Source: an uncultured Lachnospiraceae bacterium (GTDB lineage Bacteria > Bacillota > Clostridia > Lachnospirales > Lachnospiraceae). Taken from it: a DNA stretch of 38,685 bases. The translations under genes were made by a program, and so were the position numbers. The notes beneath the pieces were generated by a model, which saw only the letters and a list, made by a program, of their open reading frames with translations, was not told where the DNA came from and did not search any database. Positions 1 through 8,041 of the stretch are shown here, in pieces. Where the stretch lies: NCBI GenBank assembly GCA_947172705.1, contig CAMWCA010000033.1:1-38685 (forward strand), read 5' to 3'. Numbering within the stretch: position 1 is the stretch's first letter; every line of letters starts with the position of its first letter.

Positions 1-1523
1 ACTCTACGGGTCTCAGACATTACTTCTGTTCCAATATCTTCCAATTCCACCTCCGGCTGAGACTGAAGCAGGCTTTCCACTGACAGTTCCTCCGGCTGCT
101 CTGCGTCTTTTTCAGAGCGCATGCTGCGGATCACTACAAATCCCAGCAATGCCAATATGACCACGATCAAGACGATCTGCATGATATCCGAACCGGACAC
201 GCTTAAGCCTTTATGGTCAAAAAATACGTTTTCAGAGTATGCCACAATGGCAATGTTCTCTACCGGAAAGCCCGTTGCCTTGGAAACCACCTCATATAGT
301 TCCTCCGGAACTTCCGTCTGGCTCTGACCGGCATTTGCCAGCTTATACTCTTCCCATGTAATGCCGTCCAGACCTCCCTGGGCGCGCACGTCCTCTTCCC
401 TCACTACATTCATATTGGTTGCAGCAAGAGAAATGGTGGAATCCGTATAATTAATAGCGCCGGGAAGAATATCCTGATTGGTAATCCGCTCTGAAGGAAG
501 ATAATTTCTTTCTTCCTCTGTGGTCTCTGAATTGCTTTCCGCATTATCCTGATATACATATTCCGTCTGCTGACCGTTGGAATCTGTTCCGGGAATATCG
601 GAACTTCCATTAGTCGCCGATGAAGCAAAGTTTCTTTCAGAGGAAAGGTAGCCCTGGGTATTATCCCCTGTCACATAATACTCGTGGTCAGTGATCTGCT
701 TCGATGAAAAATCCATGTTTAAATTAACTGCCACTTCCACCTTATCGAAGATATTAGTGCCAAGAATCACCTGTCTGACATCATTTTTGACTTTGGTTTC
801 CCACTGTGCTTTCACACCCATCTGAGAACTTGCAGTTCCCGCAGCGCTGTAGCTGTCGTCTCCGGAGAACAGCATATTGCCCTCCGTATCCATAATTACA
901 ATGTTCTCGGAAGTCTTATTGCCCAATGCCACCGAAACCGCCTTGGCAAGCCCCGCTGCAGATTCTGTGGTAAATTCTCCGTCCAGCTCCAGTATAATGG
1001 TTGCGGAGGACTCCGCTTCAGTAGCAATTAATGTTCCGGTCTGTTCCGGTATGTATAAATCCACCACTGCACTTTTGACAGCTGAAAATTTTCCAATAAC
1101 ATCATTGGCAAGACGGGTTTCCAAATACAGTTCATACCGTTTTTCTTTGTCTGACTCTGTTGTGGTAAATCCTCCGTCTGTTACATTATCTATGGTATAG
1201 GCATAAGATTGTATATCATTTGCACCAAGCAGCAGATTCGCCTCTGACTGCTGGTTCTTATTGATCTTGATCTGGTAGCCATCGTCCGAAACCTCATAAT
1301 CAAGGCTGGCGCCCTCTAAAAGTTCCGTCACCTCGGAAGCTTCCTTGGTGGTCTCACAGTTCAGAAGCACTATATACTGAGGCTTCATTAATATGGAAAT
1401 TAAAATTGCAAAGGCAAGAATAATCCCTGCCCCTGCTGATATGATAAATGTTTTTTGTCTGGTAGAAAATTTGTTCCACCACTCAAGAACTTTATTGAAA
1501 AGCTCTTTCGCCCGTTCTGCCAT
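1..1523 (-). CDS. fliF: Flagellar MS-ring protein FliF (3' end cut by window)
   Basis: FliF builds the membrane-embedded MS ring on which the flagellar basal body and export gate assemble. The reading frame is open from an ATG at 1523 to the left edge, so about 507 residues are visible and the C-terminus is missing. A membrane helix lies near residues 25-45, followed by the YscJ/FliF-type periplasmic ring domain. A low-complexity Ser/Thr/Asn/Gln-rich stretch leads to a second membrane helix (VLIVVILALLGFVV) close to the cut, and the acidic cytoplasmic tail starts there. The start has an AGAAGG ribosome site about 9 nt upstream. It lies 38 nt after fliE and is the fourth gene of the flgB-flgC-fliE-fliF run. 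The missing end should carry the FliG-binding tail. Family assignment is firm from position, topology and partners. Confidence 0.93.
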   Translation of the reverse strand, partial: MAERAKELFNKVLEWWNKFSTRQKTFIISAGAGIILAFAILISILMKPQYIVLLNCETTKEASEVTELLEGASLDYEVSDDGYQIKINKNQQSEANLLLGANDIQSYAYTIDNVTDGGFTTTESDKEKRYELYLETRLANDVIGKFSAVKSAVVDLYIPEQTGTLIATEAESSATIILELDGEFTTESAAGLAKAVSVALGNKTSENIVIMDTEGNMLFSGDDSYSAAGTASSQMGVKAQWETKVKNDVRQVILGTNIFDKVEVAVNLNMDFSSKQITDHEYYVTGDNTQGYLSSERNFASSATNGSSDIPGTDSNGQQTEYVYQDNAESNSETTEEERNYLPSERITNQDILPGAINYTDSTISLAATNMNVVREEDVRAQGGLDGITWEEYKLANAGQSQTEVPEELYEVVSKATGFPVENIAIVAYSENVFFDHKGLSVSGSDIMQIVLIVVILALLGFVVIRSMRSEKDAEQPEELSVESLLQSQPEVELEDIGTEVMSETRR

Positions 1524-1561
1524 GATCTAAACCTTCTTCCGTTCTCATATCTATGTATCCG

Positions 1562-1879
1562 TTAAATCTGCATCTGCATAATTTCTTTATATGCTTCCAT
1601 AAATTTATCCCGTATTGCCACCGTATACTGCAATGCTGCAGAAGCTTTCTGAAGGGCGTTGGTAAGTTCATGGGTATTTTCCGTCTCGCCCAAAGCCCAC
1701 CGTATCTTTTCATTCTCCGCATCGGAAAGATAAGCATTGGCAGTATTTAAGCTTTCCATTGCCTTTTCAAATACGTCTCCGAAATCCCCGTTGGATTTCA
1801 GTGTCTGAGCGATAGAAGATTTGTCCGCCGCTTCTCTGATTACGCCGGATGATACATTATAAAAAGATGCGATATCCAT
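1562..1879 (-). CDS. fliE: Flagellar hook-basal body protein FliE
   Basis: FliE joins the MS ring to the proximal rod and is among the first proteins exported by the flagellar apparatus. The protein has 105 residues, normal for the family. It ends in the conserved C-terminal helix pattern: a run of Leu/Ala/Met residues around QKASAALQYTVAIRDKFMEA, then the YKEIMQMQI end. The N-terminal part is polar and probably disordered before assembly, as in other axial proteins. It lies 19 nt after flgC with a purine-rich ribosome site (GGAGGTTAGG) before its ATG, so it is translated from the same flgB-promoted message. Confidence 0.93.
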   Translation of the reverse strand: MDIASFYNVSSGVIREAADKSSIAQTLKSNGDFGDVFEKAMESLNTANAYLSDAENEKIRWALGETENTHELTNALQKASAALQYTVAIRDKFMEAYKEIMQMQI

Positions 1880-1898
1880 TTATCCTAACCTCCTGTTA

Positions 1899-2348
1899 TT
1901 ATGACTGTCCCATTTCAAGCCCCTTCATGGCAATGCCCTTGCTTGCATCAAAAGCGGTTGCATTCGCCTCATAAGAGCGGCTTGCATCGATCAGGTTTGT
2001 CATTTCCGTAACAACATTCACATTGGGTCCCGTCACGTAACCATTTTCGTCCGCATCGGGATGAGAGGGATCGTAGAACATGTTCATCTGTGTCCAGGTG
2101 TCCTCCACCACCTTGCCAACCCTGACGCCCTGCCCTTTGAATCTGTCAGAGGCTCTGCCCAGGAAGCTGCTGAAGGTTCCCACTCGCTCCCCCCGTTCTT
2201 CAAAGGTAACTACTTTACGTCTGTAGGGTGTTCCGTCCTGTGTCCTGGTAGTATTGGCATTGGCAAGGTTCTGTGAAATGGTATCCATTCTGAAACGTTC
2301 TGCCGTCATGCCGGATGCATTGATATTAAAAGAATTAAATATACTCAC
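1899..2348 (-). CDS. flgC: Flagellar proximal rod protein FlgC
   Basis: FlgC forms part of the proximal rod of the flagellar basal body. The 149-residue product has the two signatures of rod/hook proteins. Near the N-terminus is an ASGMTAERFRMDTISQNLAN block, the flagella basal body rod motif with its conserved Asn residues. At the C-terminus is a coiled-coil-prone helix (EMTNLIDASRSYEANATAF). The central PNVNVVTEM segment is typical of FlgC. The gene is 14 nt downstream of flgB and 19 nt upstream of fliE, with a GGAGGTATGG ribosome site before the ATG. Length and partners agree with the family. Confidence 0.95.
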   Translation of the reverse strand: MSIFNSFNINASGMTAERFRMDTISQNLANANTTRTQDGTPYRRKVVTFEERGERVGTFSSFLGRASDRFKGQGVRVGKVVEDTWTQMNMFYDPSHPDADENGYVTGPNVNVVTEMTNLIDASRSYEANATAFDASKGIAMKGLEMGQS

Positions 2349-2362
2349 TTATCCATACCTCC

Positions 2363-2752
2363 TTATTTCATTACCAGCTTCAAATTTGTAAATTCCTGAT
2401 TGATGCTGTCGATCAGGCCATTATACTTGATTTGATTGGAAGCAAGCTCTACGCCCTCTGTGTCAATATCCACATTATTGCCATCCAGCCTGTAAGAAAA
2501 ATTAGCGGAATCCGTATATACTCTCGCCTTCAGCTCTGTTCCGGTCACATGAGAAACCTTCGCATCAACAGTCTCATATCTGGAATTTCCCAATGCCCTT
2601 CTGAGTTGAGATTCAAAATCAATATCCTGTCTCTTATATCCTGGTGTATTCACATTTGACATGTTATTCGCCAGAATTTCATTTCTCTGCCATGCCGCGT
2701 CCGCCGCTTTACTCAGTACATTCACATAATCAAATACATTGCTGTTAATCAT
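2363..2752 (-). CDS. flgB: Flagellar proximal rod protein FlgB
   Basis: FlgB is a proximal rod subunit and the first gene of this flagellar operon. The 129-residue protein has the rod signature near residues 20-40 (AWQRNEILANNMSNVNTPGY) and ends in the helix expected for rod proteins. It starts at ATG 2752 with a GGGAG ribosome site. A SigA-like promoter lies 80-110 nt upstream and codY lies beyond that, the same arrangement as codY-flgB in Bacillus subtilis. The gap to codY is long enough that the flagellar genes have their own start signal rather than depending only on read-through from codY. Confidence 0.95.
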   Translation of the reverse strand: MINSNVFDYVNVLSKAADAAWQRNEILANNMSNVNTPGYKRQDIDFESQLRRALGNSRYETVDAKVSHVTGTELKARVYTDSANFSYRLDGNNVDIDTEGVELASNQIKYNGLIDSINQEFTNLKLVMK

Positions 2753-2833
2753 TCTGTGCTCCCTTTCTGTAAAGTGTCAAATCGTAATGCTGGAACTGTC
2801 CGATATTTTCGGAGTCTGCGCCCACACTATTAC

Positions 2834-2861
2834 ATTATAGATTATTTGCCTGAAAAGACAA
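2834..2861 (-). promoter_or_regulatory. SigA-like promoter of the flgB operon
   Basis: On the minus strand TTGTCT (2856-2861) is followed after 16 bp by a perfect TATAAT (2834-2839), about 80 nt before the flgB start. Both boxes fit the vegetative consensus. It implies that the basal-body genes can be transcribed independently of codY. Confidence 0.6.
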
Positions 2862-2952
2862 GTTTTTTTTGTGAAATTATTCTTTCGTTCATTACATTTC
2901 CTGTGTTTTCAAGGCTTTTTTCACATGGTACTTTTTTCCTACTGCCATAAAC

Positions 2953-2991
2953 AAAAGGACTTATGTTTTCAAATTCTTCATAAATCCTTTT
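2953..2991 (-). terminator. AT-rich hairpin downstream of codY, possible terminator
   Basis: Arms 2953-2965 and 2979-2991 pair at 12 of 13 positions around a 13-nt loop. The hairpin lies 60-100 nt after the codY stop and is followed on the minus strand by a short T-rich stretch (CCTTTTGTTTAT). The stem is AT-rich, so termination is probably partial. The rest of the 298-bp gap between codY and flgB holds the flgB promoter and no credible gene. Confidence 0.4.
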
Positions 2992-3050
2992 ATTATACGC
3001 CCATAATCCGTTATGTTTGCTATTTAATTTTATCTGAGCCAAAATATGAC

Positions 3051-3836
3051 TTACCGCATATTTTCTCTCTTGATCTTCTCCACTTCATCAAAAACCATAT
3101 CGTTAAGGACTTTAATGTAAGTTCCCTTCATGCCTGAAGATCTGGATTCTATTACCCCTGCACTTTCAAATTTTCTCAGGGCATTTACAATAACAGAACG
3201 GGTAATCCCAACTCTGTCAGCGATCTTGCTTGCAACAAGAATACCTTCCATTCCGTTCAATTCCTCAAAAATATGAACCACAGCCTCCATTTCAGAGTAA
3301 GAAAGGGTGTTAATTGCCGACTTGATCACGGCAAGCTTACGGCTTTCCTCCGCGCTCTCCTCGTTCACCGCGCGAAGCATTTCCAGCCCTACTACCGTTG
3401 TGCCGTATTCGCAAAGAATAATATCATCAATATCATATTGATCTGTACACTTATATATGAATAAAGTTCCCAGTCGTTCGCCGGCAATTTCAATGGGAGT
3501 AATGATCGCCTGGAATTTTCTCACATCCACTTCCTCAAATCCCAGGGTTTCCAAATTCACATTTTCTTTCGTGGAAAGAATTGCCAGAAGCCTTTCGTTC
3601 AGCATGGAATCAATAAAGCCTCCCACCTTCCCTGCCACCAATTCTGTAATGGAATCCACTCCGGAAGCATTCCCTACTCCCAGGACTTTGCCTTTTTTAC
3701 TGATTACAAGCACATTGGACGAAAGGATTTCACATAATACCGAGCAAATATCGTTAAACACCACCTTGCTGGAATTATTGTTGTGAAGAAGCTTACCAAT
3801 CTTTCTGGTTTTATCTAATAGCTGTACGCTGCTCAT
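3051..3836 (-). CDS. codY: GTP-sensing global repressor CodY
   Basis: CodY senses GTP and branched-chain amino acids and represses nutrient-acquisition and stationary-phase genes in low-GC Gram-positives. The product has 261 residues, the family length. It has an N-terminal GAF-like ligand domain beginning SSVQLLDKTRKIGKLL and a C-terminal winged helix-turn-helix near residues 200-250 (VASKIADRVGITRSVIVNAL, then SRSSGMKGTYIKVLN). I chose ATG 3836 over an upstream in-frame start at 3908 because a GGGAGGT ribosome site sits just before it and family members begin MSxxLLxKTR. It has its own promoter, and a candidate CodY box lies upstream, suggesting autoregulation. Neighbours topA and flgB match the conserved Firmicute order. 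Confidence 0.96.
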   Translation of the reverse strand: MSSVQLLDKTRKIGKLLHNNNSSKVVFNDICSVLCEILSSNVLVISKKGKVLGVGNASGVDSITELVAGKVGGFIDSMLNERLLAILSTKENVNLETLGFEEVDVRKFQAIITPIEIAGERLGTLFIYKCTDQYDIDDIILCEYGTTVVGLEMLRAVNEESAEESRKLAVIKSAINTLSYSEMEAVVHIFEELNGMEGILVASKIADRVGITRSVIVNALRKFESAGVIESRSSGMKGTYIKVLNDMVFDEVEKIKRENMR

Positions 3837-3898
3837 GTCATACCTCCCACTGTATGTCCGAATGATCTGGATTTTGTCCCACCAAACACTTTGAGCAC

Positions 3899-3927
3899 AT
3901 TTTATCACATGCAGAAAACAATTTCAA
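3899..3927 (-). promoter_or_regulatory. SigA-like promoter of codY
   Basis: TTGAAA (3922-3927) and TAAAAT (3899-3904) on the minus strand are separated by exactly 17 bp. A TG one base before the -10 adds an extended -10 element. The start site would fall about 55 nt before the codY ATG. Confidence 0.65.
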
Positions 3928-3940
3928 CGACTATTCAAAT

Positions 3941-3955
3941 AATTGTATGAAAAAT
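3941..3955. promoter_or_regulatory. Candidate CodY operator upstream of codY
   Basis: AATTGTATGAAAAAT matches the published palindromic CodY box AATTTTCWGAAAATT at 12 of 15 positions. It sits about 14 bp upstream of the codY -35 box. A second element at 3969-3983 has a perfect left half (AATTTTCTGA) but only 11 of 15 matches overall. Autoregulation is inferred, not shown; AT-rich DNA gives chance matches. Confidence 0.35.
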
Positions 3956-3979
3956 TAATAATTGCACGAATTTTCTGAC

Positions 3980-6055
3980 TTATTTTTCCACTTCCGGATT
4001 TTTCTCCACATAGCCGCAGGTTTCATCCATGCAAACCAGCTTATTTCCTTTCATCAGCAGCATATTTCCACACCTGGGGCATGCTTTTCCGGAAGGCTTC
4101 TGCCAAACCATGAAGTCACATTCAGGGTTGCCGGCACAGCCATAGTATTTTCTTCCTTTTTTGGTTTTCTTAAGCACAATATCCTGCCCGCATTTTGGAC
4201 AGGCAACGCCGATCTTTTCAAAATAAGGCTTGGTGTTGCGGCACTCCGGAAAGCCCGGACAGGCAAGAAACCTTCCATGGGGTCCATACTTGATCACCAT
4301 CTGTCTTCCGCACAGATCGCACACCTCGTCGGACACTTCATCGGCGATGTCCACTTCCTTTAATTCCTTTTCCGCTATTTTCACAGCCTCGTCCAGATCC
4401 GGATAGAAGTTGGACACTACTGTTTTCCAGTTTACGCTTCCTTCCTCCACGCCATCCAGCAGAGCTTCCATGTTTGCGGTAAAATTCACATCCACAATGC
4501 TGGGAAATGCCTCCCGCATCATCTGATTCACCACTTCTCCCAGCTCTGTCACGTAAATATTTCTGTTCTCCTTTACCACATAGCGTCTGGCAAGAATGGT
4601 AGTGATGGTAGGTGCATAGGTGCTGGGACGTCCGATCCCCAGTTCCTCCAATTCCCGCACCAGGGAAGCCTCCGTATAATGGGGAGCAGGCTGGGTAAAA
4701 TGCTGCTTTTCCTGAAAATCAAGAAGTTTCAGGGGCGTCCCGGTCTCCACTCCCTTTACCAGCATATTCGGCTCTTCCCGATCCTCCTCTTCCACATAAA
4801 CGCTCATAAACCCGTCAAACAAAAGCTTGGATGCCGCTACCGTAAAGCGGTGTTCTCCGGCATCAATTTTAATGGAGGTAGTCTCATATTTTGCAGGCTG
4901 CATCCTGCTTGCCATAAAACGCTTCCAGATCAGCTGATAAAGGCGGAACTGGTCTCTGGAAAGAGATTCCTTCATCACCACCGGCGTTCTGTTTAAATCT
5001 GTGGGGCGGATCGCTTCATGGGCATCCTGAATCTTTTTATCACTTTTTGTGGCAGCGCCTTCTCCCAGCGCATACCCTTCTCCATAATTTTTGCGAATAT
5101 ATTCCTCCGCCATCACTTCCGCTTCTTTGGAGACTCTTGTGGAATCAGTACGAAGATAGGTGATAATACCTACGGTGCCATTTCCTTTAATTTCAATTCC
5201 CTCATAAAGCTGCTGGGCAAGGCGCATGGTCTTCTGGGTTGAAAAGTTCAGCACCTTGCTTGCTTCCTGCTGCAAAGTCGATGTGGTGAAGGGAAGTGGA
5301 GCCTTTTTTGTCCGCTCTCCCTTTTTCACTTCGTTTACTTTAAATTCTTTCCCTTCCATCTCTTTTAAGATCTGATCCAGTTCCTCCCTGGTAGAGATGG
5401 AGACCTTGCCGTCTTTTTTTCCATAATATTTCGCAACCAGAGGCTTCTTTTCTCCCGGAAGCGAGAGGGAAGCATCCAGAGTCCAGTATTCTTCCGGAAT
5501 AAAGTTATTGATCTCCTCTTCTCTGTCACAAATAATACGCAGCGCCACCGACTGCACGCGTCCGGCACTCAGCCCCCGCTTCACCTTCGCCCAAAGTAAG
5601 GGGGAAATCCGGTATCCCACCATGCGATCCAGCATCCGTCTCGCCTGTTGGGCATTCACCCTGTCCATGTCGATCTCTCTTGCATTTTTCAGGGACTCCT
5701 TTACCGCATTTTTTGTAATTTCATTGAATGTAATACGGTAGACCTTCTTATCCTCCAGTTTCAGCGCCTTCAAAAGATGCCATGAGATCGCTTCTCCTTC
5801 ACGGTCCGGGTCGGTCGCAAGATAAATTTTTTCCGCTTTCTTTACTTCTTTCCTCAGTTTCGCTAATATATCGCCTTTTCCTCTGATGGTAATGTATTTC
5901 GGTTCATAGTCATGCTCAACATCAATCCCCAGCTGACTTTTTGGCAGATCACGGACATGTCCGTTACTTGCCGCCACTTCGTAATTGGAACCTAAAAACT
6001 TCTTGATGGTTTTTACTTTTGCCGGTGATTCCACAATTACCAGATACTTCGCCAT
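3980..6055 (-). CDS. topA: DNA topoisomerase I (type IA)
   Basis: Topoisomerase I relaxes negative supercoils by nicking one strand through a covalent tyrosine. The product has 691 residues. The Toprim domain opens with KYLVIVESPAK and has TDPDREGE at residues 81-88. The catalytic Tyr is residue 300 in GIITYLRTDSTRVS. The C-terminus has three Cys4 zinc ribbons: CDLC...CPGFPEC, CPKC...CAGNPEC and CPRC...CMDETC. I start at ATG 6055, preceded by AAGGGGAT, rather than the in-frame ATG at 6079. A well-formed promoter lies about 40 nt upstream, so topA is its own unit. The gap to codY is about 140 bp and contains the codY control region. Confidence 0.97.
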   Translation of the reverse strand: MAKYLVIVESPAKVKTIKKFLGSNYEVAASNGHVRDLPKSQLGIDVEHDYEPKYITIRGKGDILAKLRKEVKKAEKIYLATDPDREGEAISWHLLKALKLEDKKVYRITFNEITKNAVKESLKNAREIDMDRVNAQQARRMLDRMVGYRISPLLWAKVKRGLSAGRVQSVALRIICDREEEINNFIPEEYWTLDASLSLPGEKKPLVAKYYGKKDGKVSISTREELDQILKEMEGKEFKVNEVKKGERTKKAPLPFTTSTLQQEASKVLNFSTQKTMRLAQQLYEGIEIKGNGTVGIITYLRTDSTRVSKEAEVMAEEYIRKNYGEGYALGEGAATKSDKKIQDAHEAIRPTDLNRTPVVMKESLSRDQFRLYQLIWKRFMASRMQPAKYETTSIKIDAGEHRFTVAASKLLFDGFMSVYVEEEDREEPNMLVKGVETGTPLKLLDFQEKQHFTQPAPHYTEASLVRELEELGIGRPSTYAPTITTILARRYVVKENRNIYVTELGEVVNQMMREAFPSIVDVNFTANMEALLDGVEEGSVNWKTVVSNFYPDLDEAVKIAEKELKEVDIADEVSDEVCDLCGRQMVIKYGPHGRFLACPGFPECRNTKPYFEKIGVACPKCGQDIVLKKTKKGRKYYGCAGNPECDFMVWQKPSGKACPRCGNMLLMKGNKLVCMDETCGYVEKNPEVEK

Positions 6056-6093
6056 AATGCATCCCCTTATCCTGTTCATTCATAACGTGCACC

Positions 6094-6122
6094 ACTATAC
6101 ACCACTTTTTATGCGGTTGCAA
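6094..6122 (-). promoter_or_regulatory. SigA-like promoter of topA
   Basis: TTGCAA (6117-6122) and TATAGT (6094-6099) on the minus strand have a 17-bp spacer, 39 nt before the topA ATG. This is one of the best promoter matches in the window. Confidence 0.65.
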
Positions 6123-6168
6123 GTAAAAAATTCATAAATTTCTACCTATTATATGCATCTTCTGCGCA

Positions 6169-6651
6169 TTATGCACGTACAAACCATTTAAAAAACATGG
6201 TTAAGATTTGATTGCCGTATGTCATCGCTATAAAAATGCCCAGGCAAAGATAGGGTCCAAAAGCAAAGGTTCCGCCTTTCCTTTTTCTTTTTATTAACAC
6301 AGGATGAATGAAAGTAGCGGACAGGGAAGCGATCAGAAGTGCCAGCAGCGCCTTGTCTTCTCCCAGCAAAAGCCCCGCCGCCAGCATAAGCTTGATGTCG
6401 CCTCCGCCAATTCCTCCGCCTCTGGTAAATAGATAACCGGTCAGCAGGATTCCTCCGGCAAGTGCCATACCAATAAGATAATCGCTCCAATGAGGCAGAT
6501 CCAGAAACAGGTGCAAAACGCCTGAGATTCCCAGTAAAAGCGTCCAGCGGGGCGGGATCTCATAGGTTTTCCAATCCGCCAATGCCGCCCCCAGAAGGCA
6601 GAGCGTACAAGCACAAAAAAGTATGCTGTTCCAAATAACCTCCGTGGTCAA
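6169..6651 (-). CDS. Prepilin peptidase-like membrane aspartyl protease (A24 family)
   Basis: A24 peptidases cut the leader from type IV pilin-like proteins in the membrane. The 160-residue product is the short, CpaA/TadV-like form without the N-terminal methylase domain. It has about six hydrophobic helices and both catalytic aspartates in their usual setting: D26 in ADWKTYEIPPR and D85 in GGGDIKLMLA. FGPYL near residue 132 is also typical. The start codon is TTG at 6651; a GAGGAG ribosome site overlaps the stop of the preceding small gene about 12 nt upstream. No pilin or com/tad genes are in the window, so its substrate is unknown. Being next to dprA and comM, a competence-pilus role is conceivable but only inferred. 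Confidence 0.85.
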   Translation of the reverse strand: MTTEVIWNSILFCACTLCLLGAALADWKTYEIPPRWTLLLGISGVLHLFLDLPHWSDYLIGMALAGGILLTGYLFTRGGGIGGGDIKLMLAAGLLLGEDKALLALLIASLSATFIHPVLIKRKRKGGTFAFGPYLCLGIFIAMTYGNQILTMFFKWFVRA

Positions 6652-6660
6652 AGTTTTCTT

Positions 6661-6837
6661 TTACTCCTCTATGATCTCGTACTGCATCCATTCATATTTT
6701 AATTTGGTTCCCTCCGTAATTTCCGGCGGAAGCAGCGCCCTCGCTACTAGCTTTAGCTCATCGCTGTCTATATCCGTTCTCTTTAAGTTGGCATAATCGC
6801 CGTCTAAGCTTACCACTTCATAAAAAAATACGTTCAT
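6661..6837 (-). CDS. Small conserved-looking acidic protein, 58 residues, unknown function
   Basis: This reading frame was found by hand translation. It starts at ATG 6837 with a strong AAAGGAG ribosome site 6-7 nt upstream and ends TAA at 6661. The protein begins MNVFFYEVVSLDGDYANL, contains LPPEITEGTKLKYEWMQYE and ends EIIEE. It has no membrane segment and no cysteine, is acidic, and could be a small beta-rich fold. It has a promoter of its own at 6885-6914. Its stop codon lies inside the ribosome site of the prepilin-peptidase-like gene, so the two are probably translated from one message. I do not recognise the family. The good ribosome site and tight coupling make it a real gene rather than a chance frame. 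Confidence 0.75.
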   Translation of the reverse strand: MNVFFYEVVSLDGDYANLKRTDIDSDELKLVARALLPPEITEGTKLKYEWMQYEIIEE

Positions 6838-6884
6838 CGTTTTCTCCTTTCCTGAGCATTATAAATCTTATCGCTTTGTCCTTT

Positions 6885-6914
6885 ATTATAACGCTCTGCT
6901 ACATCCCCTGGCAA
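6885..6914 (-). promoter_or_regulatory. SigA-like promoter for the 58-residue gene and prepilin peptidase
   Basis: TTGCCA (6909-6914) lies in the last codons of dprA. After an 18-bp spacer it is followed by TATAAT (6885-6890) just past the dprA stop, 48 nt before the small gene's ATG. The -35 matches consensus at five of six positions. Confidence 0.5.
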
Positions 6915-8038
6915 ACCTTAACAAAATAATTTCCTGCCACCTGCTTTGCTTTCCCCGCCAGGCAAAGCTCCATCAGCCCGGTCAAAAGCCCAGGCAATTC
7001 CGGCGCCTTTCCCGCTTTCTCCATTTCTTTCAGGATGGCATCGGAAGATTTAGGATAACAATCCAGAAAACCCAAAAGCTCATCATCTTCCCCCTTTTTC
7101 TTCCTTTCCTCTCTATCGGGAACCTTTTTCCGTGAAAACTCCCCCTTTTCTTCTCCCTGCCGATTCACCAGGAGCTTCAGCTCCTCCAAAATATCATCCG
7201 GGGTCAGCGCTATACCTGCGCCCTGCCGGATCAAAAGATTGCAGCCGTCGCTTAACCGGTCCGTCAGCCGCCCGGGCACGGCATAAACGTTTTTTCCCTG
7301 TTCAAGCGCCATGTCCACCGTAATGCAGGTACCGCTTTGGGTTCTCGCCTCCACCACCAGCAGCACATCGGATAAACCCGCCACGATCCTGTTGCGCTCC
7401 GGAAATTGTCTCTTTTGTGGTTCCGTTCCCGGCGGAAACACCGAAAGAATACCGCCTCCGGTATCCACAATGTCCTGATACAGTTTCCTGTTGGATGAGG
7501 GATAACAGACGTCTGCTCCGCAGCCAAGAACACCATAGGTTCTGCCTCCTGCCCGGATCGCCGCTCTTTGGCTGATCCCATCGATCCCTCTTGCCATACC
7601 GCTCACAACCGCTACCCCCGCCGCAGCCATTTTTTCTGCAAAAGCCTCCGCCACATAACGCCCGTACTGGGAGCATTCTCTGGCGCCTATGATCGCCACA
7701 GAAGGCGTTTCCTCCCGGGGCAGCTTTCCCTTGCAATAAATGCCGTAAGGCGGGTGGCGCAGTTTCCGAAGCCTTGCCGGATATTCTTCCTCTTCAAGAA
7801 AATAAAAAGAAATCCCCTTTTGCTTCATTTCCTCATATTTCTTTTCCGCATCCCATTCTCCTGAAAACGCATTCAGCCTCTCCGCCGCCTTTTTCTTTAT
7901 CACCGTCTTTAACGTCTCTTCCCCTGCATGGTAGACCGCCCGGGCGCTTCCGAACTTTTCCAGAAGTTTCTCAATGGTTCTGTCCCCGATGCCGGGCGCA
8001 TTATGAAGCCAGTAAGCATATGCCTTATCCTCTCCCAT
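6899..8038 (-). CDS. dprA: DNA-processing protein DprA (Smf)
   Basis: DprA binds incoming single-stranded DNA during transformation and loads RecA. The product has 379 residues: an N-terminal helix-hairpin-helix/SAM-like region (NAPGIGDRTIEKLLEKFGS), the central Rossmann-like DprA fold (SVAIIGARECSQYGRY, VVSGMARGIDG, QFPERNRIVAGLS, EARTQSGT) and a C-terminal winged-helix-like tail after residue 310. The start is ATG 8038, whose GGGAGGTGA ribosome site contains the comM stop codon, so comM and dprA are translationally coupled. The central fold is complete. DprA is also kept in species not known to be competent, so its presence does not prove transformation here. Confidence 0.95.
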   Translation of the reverse strand: MGEDKAYAYWLHNAPGIGDRTIEKLLEKFGSARAVYHAGEETLKTVIKKKAAERLNAFSGEWDAEKKYEEMKQKGISFYFLEEEEYPARLRKLRHPPYGIYCKGKLPREETPSVAIIGARECSQYGRYVAEAFAEKMAAAGVAVVSGMARGIDGISQRAAIRAGGRTYGVLGCGADVCYPSSNRKLYQDIVDTGGGILSVFPPGTEPQKRQFPERNRIVAGLSDVLLVVEARTQSGTCITVDMALEQGKNVYAVPGRLTDRLSDGCNLLIRQGAGIALTPDDILEELKLLVNRQGEEKGEFSRKKVPDREERKKKGEDDELLGFLDCYPKSSDAILKEMEKAGKAPELPGLLTGLMELCLAGKAKQVAGNYFVKVCQGM

Positions 8039-8041
8039 TTC

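Noticed and set aside
2842..3137. ORFs in both strands of the flgB-codY gap
   Set aside because: They overlap the flgB promoter and the hairpin, lack ribosome sites and have no recognisable features.
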